DNA of 8,011 bases from Candidatus Moraniibacteriota bacterium (GTDB lineage Bacteria; Patescibacteriota; Minisyncoccia; Moranbacterales; UBA2206), in NCBI GenBank assembly GCA_026396205.1, contig JAPLXF010000079.1, positions 1 to 8,011 of the forward strand, in the 5' to 3' direction. Positions 1 to 4,522 of this stretch are shown in pieces. The position numbers and the translations under genes are program-made. The notes beneath the pieces are model-generated. The model was given only the letters and a program-made list of their open reading frames with translations. It ran no database searches and was not told the DNA's origin. Position 1 is the first letter of the stretch. The number at the start of each line of letters is the position of its first letter.

Positions 1-492
1 GGCGTCATCTATTTCACCCTTCCGCCAACCGACGGCACAACCGGATCGCAGTGGATTGAAAGGCTCGAAAAGAAAGGTTTCCGCATCGGAAACTACGCTA
101 AAAGCATTCTGCGTTCCTCGGATTTTAAGCCGACCTCCGGTGTCAGAAATGAAATAGCGGTTCTCAAAGGAATGCTGTTTAATGACGATGACCGCATTAC
201 CAAAAAAATCCGCGCCGAAGCCGACCGTCGCAAGCTGACAAAACCGAACGCCGAAGCTGCTTGTTTAATCCGTGAAATGTTCACAGACGAAGAGCTTGAA
301 GCTAGGGGTCTCTGGTGGATCGTCGCCATGCATGAACCGATAAATGATTCCGATGGCGCTCCGTCTCTGCTCGACGCGCGCCGCGGCGTTGCTGGTCCTT
401 GGCTGGGCGCTTGGGGTGGCAGGCCTGACGGTGGGTGGGCTCGCGGTGATGGCTTTGCGTTCGTCGTCTCGCAAGTCAGTACTCAGGTCTAA
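1..492 (+). CDS. DGR target protein, 3' part (variable C-terminal domain)
   Basis: The reading frame is open from the first base to TAA at 490-492, so the gene starts outside the window; 163 residues are visible. Roughly residues 1-115 are constant (for example GLWWIVAMHEPI just before the variable part), and residues 116 to about 158 are the VR. DGR target proteins usually end in a C-type-lectin-like fold that displays variable side chains for ligand binding; that fold is inferred here from the Trp/Gly/Asp-rich pattern and GFAFVVS near the end. The ligand is unknown. The gene reads as richer in GC (codons such as gcc, cgc, ctg) than the RT and transposase downstream, which may point to a different history. 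A terminator follows at 545-577. An internal ATG at 172 exists, but nothing suggests it is the true start, because the frame and coding character continue upstream. Confidence 0.85.
   Translation, partial: GVIYFTLPPTDGTTGSQWIERLEKKGFRIGNYAKSILRSSDFKPTSGVRNEIAVLKGMLFNDDDRITKKIRAEADRRKLTKPNAEAACLIREMFTDEELEARGLWWIVAMHEPINDSDGAPSLLDARRGVAGPWLGAWGGRPDGGWARGDGFAFVVSQVSTQV
346..474 (+). repeat. DGR variable region (VR)
   Basis: This aligns without gaps to 819-947 at a fixed offset of 473. Up to position 471 there are 26 mismatches, of which 24 are at TR adenines (16 became G, 6 C, 2 T). Changes hit first and second codon positions of 18 codons; for example AAC became CGC, GGC or GAC. The last 21 invariant bases (451-471, matching 924-944) are the expected initiation-of-mutagenic-homing segment. 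Just past it the copies diverge (gcaag here, gaaac in the TR), as is typical of IMH versus IMH*. The target stop codon is 16 bases beyond the VR and lies outside it. The left boundary is where identity stops, around 346-347. Confidence 0.93.
451..471 (+). promoter_or_regulatory. Putative initiation of mutagenic homing (IMH) segment
   Basis: A 21-bp run at the 3' end of the VR is identical to the TR at 924-944 and contains no TR adenine at all. In characterised DGRs a GC-rich adenine-free stretch of this kind at the VR 3' end marks where cDNA integration starts. The role is inferred from position and composition. Confidence 0.7.
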
Positions 493-544
493 TTTTTTCA
501 GCTCTAGTCCTTGGAAACTTAGTCCTAAAGAATCAGAAAAAAAT

Positions 545-577
545 GAGCCTCGTGTTGTATTTCACGCGAGGCTCTTT
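545..577 (+). terminator. Rho-independent terminator after the DGR target gene
   Basis: The stem gagcctcg (545-552) pairs perfectly with cgaggctc (567-574) over a 14-nt loop and is followed by ttt-aa-ttt. It is preceded by an A run at 537-543. It lies 53 bp past the target stop codon. In some DGRs a hairpin downstream of the VR also helps homing; here it is about 70 bp away, so termination is the safer reading. Confidence 0.75.
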
Positions 578-583
578 AATTTG

Positions 584-592
584 TGCTAGAAT
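584..592 (+). promoter_or_regulatory. Extended -10 promoter for the TR RNA
   Basis: TGCTAGAAT (TG at 584-585, hexamer TAGAAT at 587-592) is an extended -10 element. The identical 9-mer occurs at 3642-3650 directly before another gene. No -35 is recognisable, since that region overlaps the preceding terminator. The predicted start is near 599, immediately before a stem-loop (607-640), which fits the 5' end of a structured RNA. Confidence 0.6.
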
Positions 593-598
593 AGAAAA

Positions 599-988
599 GG
601 TAGTAGGGAAGAATGCGGGCGATTAAGATTTCCCGCTTCCGAACCCAGTATCCATACATTGAGAATATCCACGATCACGGTTTTGGATAGAGTGGTGTAT
701 GCAGACACTTCACAAAAAATGAAGATACTTGGTGTGGAATGCTAGGGCATTTCAGATGCCGAATAAGATACAGCTCAGAGAGTATTCGATGAGCAATGAC
801 GCAGAAGGCATTCCGCGCAATTCCGATGGCGATCCGAATCTGCTCAACGCGAACCGCAACGATGATGGTCATTGGCTGAACGCTTACTATGACAGGCCTG
901 ACAATAGGTGGAATCGCGATAATGGCTTTGCGTTCGTCGTCTCGAAACTCTCTTTATTTCTCTCCCGATGCTTGTTTGGGAGAGTTTT
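599..988 (+). ncRNA. DGR template RNA carrying the TR
   Basis: This is a predicted transcript of about 390 nt, running from the extended -10 at 584-592 to the hairpin/T-run at 960-990. The 5' part can fold: ggaa (607-610) and gcggg (615-619) pair with cccgc (632-636) and ttcc (637-640). The TR occupies the last third. In studied DGRs the RT with Avd uses sequence flanking the TR as primer and guide, so the 220 nt before the TR and the short tail after it may be functional. An open frame (729-1076) covers this stretch, but it arises because the TR preserves VR codons, and I do not regard it as a gene. Ends are inferred from promoter and terminator motifs. Confidence 0.7.
819..947 (+). repeat. 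DGR template region (TR)
   Basis: This is the unmutated master copy of the VR. Between 819 and 944 it contains 30 adenines, 24 of which differ in the VR. Read in the VR frame it has nine AAY codons (819, 837, 846, 852, 858, 879, 903, 912, 921) plus GAY, CAY, TAY and AGG codons. None of these can become a stop by substituting A, the usual design of DGR templates. Two mismatches, at 887 and 888, are not at adenines. The TR ends about 7 bp before the avd stop codon on the other strand. Confidence 0.93.
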
Positions 989-990
989 TC
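960..990 (+). terminator. Terminator of the TR RNA, overlapping avd
   Basis: ctctccc (960-966) pairs with gggagag (978-984) over an 11-nt loop and is followed by tttttc. It sits 10-15 bp after the TR. On the minus strand the same bases encode the last residues of the Avd-like protein (around NSPKQASGEK), so one stretch serves as terminator and as coding sequence. Confidence 0.75.
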
Positions 991-1324
991 TTTACAAGAC
1001 TTCCGTTCCAGCCTCCCAGATTTCTGCCGATTTCATTCAATTTTTCCGAAAGAAGAATATATTTTTTGTCATCTAAAGACTTTGTTTCCCAAAGGATATT
1101 CAAAAATATTTGCAATACATCAGATTTTCGGATAGCCAATCTGACATATGGTATTTTTTCCTCTGGTTTCAAAAAAGCGGCGATAGCGACTGCTTCAATG
1201 ATTTCCGTAAAGTATTTATCCACTTTTTGCCCGAGCGTATATCGGTGAGTGGTTGGCAAAATGCGATAATATTCATACCACAAAAGATATAGGCTTTTTA
1301 TTTTTTCAAATACTGCTGGAAGCT

Positions 1325-1338
1325 GGGGGGGGGGGGGG
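1325..1338. repeat. Homopolymer run of 14 G (C on the avd strand)
   Basis: Fourteen consecutive G:C pairs occur in otherwise AT-rich DNA, inside the N-terminal part of the avd reading frame. The run encodes a proline stretch. Its length decides whether the ATG at 1399 is in frame with the Avd body: 15 or 12 would be in frame, 14 is not. Such tracts are prone to slippage in cells and to errors in sequencing. Confidence 0.95.
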
Positions 1339-1403
1339 TCTTAAAGGATGAGCTATGTTCTCTGTTAGAATTTTGCTGGCTGAAAAGATTTTGATTCATA
1401 AAA

Positions 1404-1410
1404 TTATTAA
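1404..1410. repeat. Target-site duplication, left copy (TTATTAA)
   Basis: The 7-bp sequence TTATTAA directly abuts the left inverted repeat at 1411. An identical copy directly abuts the right inverted repeat at 2445-2451. It is AT-rich, so a chance match is possible, but the exact abutment at both ends supports a true duplication. Confidence 0.65.
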
Positions 1411-1443
1411 CAGTAGTTACGCACCTTGAAAATTTAGCCTAAA
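1411..1443 (+). repeat. IS left terminal inverted repeat
   Basis: It begins CAGTAGTTACGCACCTTG and matches the reverse complement of 2412-2444 at 26 of 33 positions. It contains the transposase stop codon (TAA, complement of 1417-1419). Confidence 0.85.
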
Positions 1444-2370
1444 TAAAATGTTATCAGCGTATTGGAAATTAAAACTGCAATCTCGTTTTATCTGATAAAT
1501 GGTTTTCTTTTGAGTAAGTCTTTCCTTTTCCAGCGCGATGTAAGCCATGAGGCACAGATGAAAATGAGCATTCTGCGCATTCAGTTTTCTAGCCTGGCAT
1601 TCGTCCAGTCCCAATTTGTAATGCAACATTCGGAAAATAGTTTCAATATTCCATCTTCCCTTGTAAGCGGAGAGTAATTCTTTTTTGGATAATTTCAGGT
1701 CATTGGTGGCAAAGTATTTCTTGCCGTTTCTGACAACAATTACTTTAGCGCCGCCAGTGATTTTTCCCAGCATCATCCAGTAAGGATTTCTCTGAATTTC
1801 TTTTAAGGGAATGCCATTCAGTTTTCTATTGCTCTTTAATTGAGTTACGAATTTCCACTGGCAATCCTGAATGATTTTGAAAATCTGACTGGCCGCATAC
1901 CAGGAATCAAAGGTGATGTATTTTGGCTTAATTCCCAGCTTTCTTACCTGTTCCAGTAACTCCACCGCTAGATCGATTCTCGTTTTTCTGGATTTCTTCT
2001 GATATACTTTAAGAGCAAGCGGAATAGTCGCCTCGCCGTTCGACCAAGCGATGAGGACAATGTTTAAACCGAGAATGCTTTTCCCGATTTTACTGTCAAA
2101 CAGCCAAGCGATATTCTCAATACTCTTTGCGAACTGTTTGGAAATGATAGTGTCGTCAATTATGAGATAACCGCCTTGCAGTTTTCCAAAGGTTCTCAGG
2201 ATGAAGTTTTGCAGGAGTATCTGCCAACAAAACTTTTTTCCATTGAGAACCCTTGCAAGGCTATCGTGAGAATTTTTGGAAATCTCGGATAGCGCCGCGC
2301 AAGTGGCGTTCTCAAAGACGCACAGCAAACCCTTTAAATACTTGGCAGCATTTTGAGGCAAAATTAACAT
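1417..2370 (-). CDS. DDE transposase of the IS (IS4 superfamily, IS701-like)
   Basis: A 317-residue protein that would catalyse cut-and-paste movement of the surrounding element. Visible active-site candidates are D72/D73 in LIIDDTIISK, D155 in YITFDSWYA and E243 in YKGRWNIETIF. The last block matches the Y-x2-R-x3-E signature of IS4-type transposases and continues LGLDECQARK, a pattern typical of IS701-like and related enzymes. The Lys usually seen seven residues after the Glu is His here (H250), with Lys at 252, a mild departure. The length is somewhat short for the family, but the frame is intact with start and stop, and the inverted repeats are recognisable, so the element could still be mobile. 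The ATG at 2370 is the first in frame inside the element. No Shine-Dalgarno is evident. The stop overlaps the left inverted repeat, and read-through transcription would enter avd. Confidence 0.87.
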   Translation of the reverse strand: MLILPQNAAKYLKGLLCVFENATCAALSEISKNSHDSLARVLNGKKFCWQILLQNFILRTFGKLQGGYLIIDDTIISKQFAKSIENIAWLFDSKIGKSILGLNIVLIAWSNGEATIPLALKVYQKKSRKTRIDLAVELLEQVRKLGIKPKYITFDSWYAASQIFKIIQDCQWKFVTQLKSNRKLNGIPLKEIQRNPYWMMLGKITGGAKVIVVRNGKKYFATNDLKLSKKELLSAYKGRWNIETIFRMLHYKLGLDECQARKLNAQNAHFHLCLMAYIALEKERLTQKKTIYQIKRDCSFNFQYADNILFRLNFQGA

Positions 2371-2411
2371 AGTTTTCAGTTTTATGTTTGTTTTTGTTAG
2401 TTTGCCTCTAT

Positions 2412-2444
2412 TTTAAGCTATTTTTTCAAAGTGCGTAATGCCTG
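2412..2444 (-). repeat. IS right terminal inverted repeat
   Basis: The reverse complement begins CAGGCATTACGCACTTTG and pairs with 1411-1443. It contains the ATG at 2438 that is in frame with the RT gene outside the element, so the insertion created an alternative upstream start. Confidence 0.85.
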
Positions 2445-2451
2445 TTATTAA
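2445..2451. repeat. Target-site duplication, right copy (TTATTAA)
   Basis: Perfect copy of 1404-1410, directly adjacent to the right inverted repeat and 7 bp before the likely native RT start codon. Confidence 0.65.
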
Positions 2452-2458
2452 GTTAAAA

Positions 2459-3511
2459 ATGAAAAAAGAAAAAATAAAATTCAAAGAAAGTTACGAAAAT
2501 ATTATTAGTATTGAAAATCTACTCGAAGCGTGGAAGGAATTCGTGAAAGGCAAGCGGAATAAAAAAGATGTTCAAATTTTCCAGATGCGTTTGATGGACA
2601 ATATTTTTTCACTGCATAGAGAACTTCTTAATCATACCTATAAGCACGGCGGTTATCAAGCCTTTAAAATCAATGATCCGAAACCCAGAGATATCCATAA
2701 AGCGATAGTTCGAGACCGATTATTGCACCACGCTATATACCGAAAACTTTATCCATTTTTTGACAGAATTTTCATCACTGATTCGTATTCCTGCCGGAAT
2801 AATAAAGGCACGCACAAGGCCATTAACAGATTTCGCCAGTTTACCTACATTGTCAGCAAAAACAATACCCAAACCTGCTGGATTTTGAAATGCGACATCA
2901 GAAAGTTTTTTGCCAATATTGACCACGAAATTTTACTTGAAATATTACGGGAATATGTTTTAGATAAAAATATTATTTGGCTTTTGGAAAATGTGATAGA
3001 AAGTTTTACCTCACCCCGCCCTCTCCTCAATGAGAGGGGGAGTGGTAATGTCGGCTTGCCGCTTGGCAACCTGACTTCCCAACTTTTTGTGAATATTTAT
3101 ATGAATAAATTTGATCAGTTTGTGAAACATAAATTAAAAGTCAAATGCTATATCAGATACGCTGATGATTTTGTGATTTTTTCTGAAGATAAAAGTTGGT
3201 TGGAAAAACAAATAAACCCAATTAAACAAGTTCTTTATAACGAGTTAAAACTAGAAATGCATCCGGATAAAATTTTTGTAAAAACGATTAACTCCGGCGT
3301 TGACTTTCTCGGAATGGTTAATTTTTTTGATCACAGAATTCTACGGACTAAAACTAAAAAGCGAATGTTTAAGAAATTAGCCAAAAGGGAAGAAGATTTA
3401 AAAGACAATTTAATTTCAGAAGAATCTTTTAATCAGAGTTGGCGGTCGTATTTGGGAGTTTTGGGGCATTGCAAGGGGTGGAAAATTGCGAGAAAATTGA
3501 CCCCCGATTAA
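2459..3511 (+). CDS. DGR reverse transcriptase
   Basis: A 350-residue RNA-directed DNA polymerase that would copy the TR RNA into adenine-mutated cDNA. Numbered from the ATG at 2459, motif A is CDIRKFFANIDH with catalytic D146, motif B is GLPLGNLTSQ at 199-208, motif C is YIRYADDFVIF with D236/D237, and LGMVNF follows. The GLPLGNLTSQ form, together with the short length and absence of maturase or endonuclease domains, separates DGR RTs from group II intron RTs. An in-frame ATG at 2438 exists but lies inside the IS inverted repeat, so 2459 is preferred. Residues about 184-196 (TSPRPLLNERGSG) are an unusual insert just before motif B, encoded by a palindrome. All catalytic residues are present and the frame is intact. 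There is no clear ribosome site; the IS insertion may have changed its promoter. Confidence 0.92.
   Translation: MKKEKIKFKESYENIISIENLLEAWKEFVKGKRNKKDVQIFQMRLMDNIFSLHRELLNHTYKHGGYQAFKINDPKPRDIHKAIVRDRLLHHAIYRKLYPFFDRIFITDSYSCRNNKGTHKAINRFRQFTYIVSKNNTQTCWILKCDIRKFFANIDHEILLEILREYVLDKNIIWLLENVIESFTSPRPLLNERGSGNVGLPLGNLTSQLFVNIYMNKFDQFVKHKLKVKCYIRYADDFVIFSEDKSWLEKQINPIKQVLYNELKLEMHPDKIFVKTINSGVDFLGMVNFFDHRILRTKTKKRMFKKLAKREEDLKDNLISEESFNQSWRSYLGVLGHCKGWKIARKLTPD
3008..3046 (+). repeat. REP-like palindromic insert within the RT gene
   Basis: It contains ccctctc (3019-3025) paired with gagaggg (3032-3038) over a 6-nt loop, within a C-rich then G-rich stretch unlike the AT-rich gene around it. It encodes TSPRPLLNERGSG between the segment VIESF and GLPLGN, where related RTs usually have only a few residues. 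It resembles the widespread CCCTCTCC/GGAGAGGG class of dispersed palindromes. The insertion reading is inference from composition and family spacing. Confidence 0.6.
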
Positions 3512-3650
3512 TAAATGGTATTAACCCCAGAGCAAGCTCTGGACTCTATTTATCCCGCTAAGCGAGACGGTATTAACCAGCGAGCTCGCCCGCTTTTGGC
3601 GGGAATAAAAAACCAATGCTCTTTTTTTATTTTCCAACCAGTGCTAGAAT
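3512..3650. repeat. Intergenic mosaic of palindromes between RT and the next gene
   Basis: I see no convincing gene here. Contents include two direct copies of GGTATTAACC (3517-3526 and 3569-3578), a hairpin ccagagc/gctctgg with a 2-nt loop (3527-3542), the palindrome gcgagctcgc around 3579-3588, and cccgc/gcggg (3589-3593 with 3599-3603). A T-rich stretch at 3621-3633 follows. It may end RT transcription, but no hairpin is directly followed by a good T run on the plus strand. An open frame at 3515-3769 is best explained by chance. Confidence 0.6.
3642..3650 (+). promoter_or_regulatory. Extended -10 promoter at the start of the membrane protein gene
   Basis: TGCTAGAAT, with TAGAAT at 3645-3650, is the same 9-mer found before the TR RNA. 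Transcription would begin about 3657, exactly at the ATG of codon 3 of the longest frame. This implies a leaderless mRNA starting at 3657. Confidence 0.6.
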
Positions 3651-3656
3651 ATGAAT

Positions 3657-4493
3657 ATGGATTATATCAAAAAGAAAAGGACTATTATCGTTTCAGTATA
3701 TTCGGCAATTTTGCTTCTTATTCTGTTGGGAATTTATGCTTGCGTAAAACCCAAGCCGTCCTGCTTTGACGGCCAGAAAAATCAGAACGAGGAAAATATA
3801 GATTGTGGCGGAGTTTGCGTTAAAAAATGTGAAATCGAACTTAAGGAAAATATTGCCGTGATGAATGCCGGCGCAGTGGAAAGCGGAATAGCCGGCCAAT
3901 ATGACATCTACGGCCAAGTGGAAAATCCCAATAGTTTCTATGGCAGCAATAAATTCAGCTATACTTTTCAAATCAAAGATGCCGGCGGAACAGTGATGGC
4001 TGAAAAAAAAGGCATCAACTATATTCTGCCGCGGGAAACCAAATATATCGTCGTCAGCAATATCAATCTTCCCAGAGCGCCGGCCAGTGTCGGAATGGTT
4101 GTGGAAGAAACCGAATGGGTGGAATTCCAAAATGACTATTTCGAACGCCCGCAATTGAATGTGGTCAATAAAAATTATCAGGAAATTGCCGGCGGAGTTG
4201 GTTTTGCTGAAGCTACGGGACTGCTTAAAAATGAAAGCCCATTTGATTTCAATAAGATTAATTTGGAAGTAATTCTAAAAGACGGCAGCGGCCGGATTGT
4301 GGCTCTCAATTCTACCAAAATGGACACTGTCAGATCCAAAGAAAATCGTGATTTTCGGGCTGTCTGGCCCAATCGTTTTTCCGGAACGGTTGCCAATATG
4401 GAAGTTCAGGTGGAAGTAAATGTTTTTGATTCGGAATCTTTTGTCAAAAGATTTTTCAAAACGCAGGATTTTCAGCGCTACGATATGGAGTAA
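3657..4493 (+). CDS. Membrane-anchored protein with N-terminal Cys cluster, function unknown
   Basis: I do not recognise a named family. From the ATG at 3657 the protein has 278 residues. A basic start (KKKR) is followed by one hydrophobic segment (about residues 9-28), so the rest is probably outside the membrane. Next comes a cysteine motif, C-x2-DG-x2-NQNEENIDCGG-x-C-x3-C (Cys at about 29, 36, 50, 54 and 58), of the DG...DCGG-C-C kind seen in secreted proteins, plausibly a small metal-binding or disulfide module. The remainder is beta-rich, with two similar-looking segments resembling immunoglobulin-like or FxLYD-type extracellular domains; that is a guess from pattern only. I choose 3657 over 3651 because the -10 box ends at 3650. 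The gene lies 29 bp ahead of rodA on the same strand, so an envelope role is plausible. IYAC could be a poor lipobox. Confidence 0.75.
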   Translation: MDYIKKKRTIIVSVYSAILLLILLGIYACVKPKPSCFDGQKNQNEENIDCGGVCVKKCEIELKENIAVMNAGAVESGIAGQYDIYGQVENPNSFYGSNKFSYTFQIKDAGGTVMAEKKGINYILPRETKYIVVSNINLPRAPASVGMVVEETEWVEFQNDYFERPQLNVVNKNYQEIAGGVGFAEATGLLKNESPFDFNKINLEVILKDGSGRIVALNSTKMDTVRSKENRDFRAVWPNRFSGTVANMEVQVEVNVFDSESFVKRFFKTQDFQRYDME

Positions 4494-4522
4494 GAATATT
4501 TTAGAAATCTGAAAAGACAATT

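Larger units (their letters stand above)
954..1399 (-). pseudogene. avd: Avd-like DGR accessory protein, out of frame at a C14 run
   Basis: The body reads from 1341 down to TAA at 956-954. It shows the Avd/four-helix-bundle pattern: AVFEKIKSLYLLWYEYYRILP, then RYTLGQK near 1230-1244, helical segments, LNEIGRNLGGW near the end and a basic tail ending GEK. Avd is a small oligomeric basic protein that binds the RT and TR RNA and is needed for mutagenic homing in studied systems. Homology-like sequence continues upstream of the first in-frame TTG (1283), so that is unlikely to be the native start. An ATG at 1399-1397 opens a frame reading MNQNLFSQQNSN... into the 14-C run and stops at 1300-1298. 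Adding one C, or removing two, joins it to the body and gives about 147-148 residues. It may be a pseudogene, a phase-variable gene or an assembly error. There is no clear ribosome site. After the IS insertion, transcription could enter from the transposase side. Confidence 0.72.
1411..2444 (-). mobile_element. Complete insertion sequence, 1034 bp, IS701/IS4-like
   Basis: It is bounded by 33-bp imperfect inverted repeats (26 of 33 identical), whose ends read CAG at 1411 and CTG at 2444, with the core TTACGCAC YTTGAAAA. TTATTAA flanks both sides. One transposase gene fills the element on the minus strand, and its stop codon lies inside the left repeat. The element sits between the divergent avd and RT genes of the DGR. 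If the tips CAG are not part of the element, the inner core gives 1417-2438 instead. Family assignment is from transposase motifs only. Confidence 0.85.
346..3511 (+). other. Diversity-generating retroelement (DGR) cassette
   Basis: This is the whole cassette: variable region in a target gene, template region in a separate RNA, an Avd-like accessory gene and a DGR-type reverse transcriptase. DGRs reverse-transcribe the TR RNA with errors at adenines, and the cDNA replaces the VR, diversifying the C-terminus of the target protein. The sequence shows VR and TR copies differing almost only at TR adenines, an RT with GLPLGNLTSQ and YADD motifs, and an Avd-like ORF. The order is target/VR, TR, avd (opposite strand), inserted IS, RT. 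The cassette is interrupted by the IS, and avd is out of frame at a G14 run, so present activity is uncertain. The target gene extends left of this interval, beyond the window. Confidence 0.93.

Noticed and set aside
172..492. Short complete gene starting at ATG 172
   Set aside because: The same frame is open with coding character back to base 1, so 172 is most likely an internal Met of a longer protein.
729..1076. Open reading frame covering the TR
   Set aside because: It is open because the TR preserves the codons of the VR. It has no coding-like sequence outside the TR and runs through the terminator hairpin.
954..1283. Intact short Avd starting at TTG 1283
   Set aside because: Avd-like sequence (AVFEKIKSLYLL) continues upstream of this TTG in the same frame up to the C run, so starting there would lose the first helix. 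It is possible but less likely.
1462..1677. Plus-strand open frame inside the IS
   Set aside because: It is antisense to the well-supported transposase and has no family features.
2438..2458. RT start at ATG 2438
   Set aside because: This ATG lies inside the IS right inverted repeat, so it is an addition from the insertion; 2459 is the first native ATG. It could still be used now.
2459..3511. Group II intron or retron reverse transcriptase
   Set aside because: No maturase or endonuclease domain follows, no intron RNA structure flanks it, motif B is the DGR form GLPLGNLTSQ, and a VR/TR pair is present.
3515..3769. 84-codon open frame downstream of the RT
   Set aside because: It spans palindromic repeats and runs into the membrane protein gene in another frame; there is no recognisable protein or start signal.
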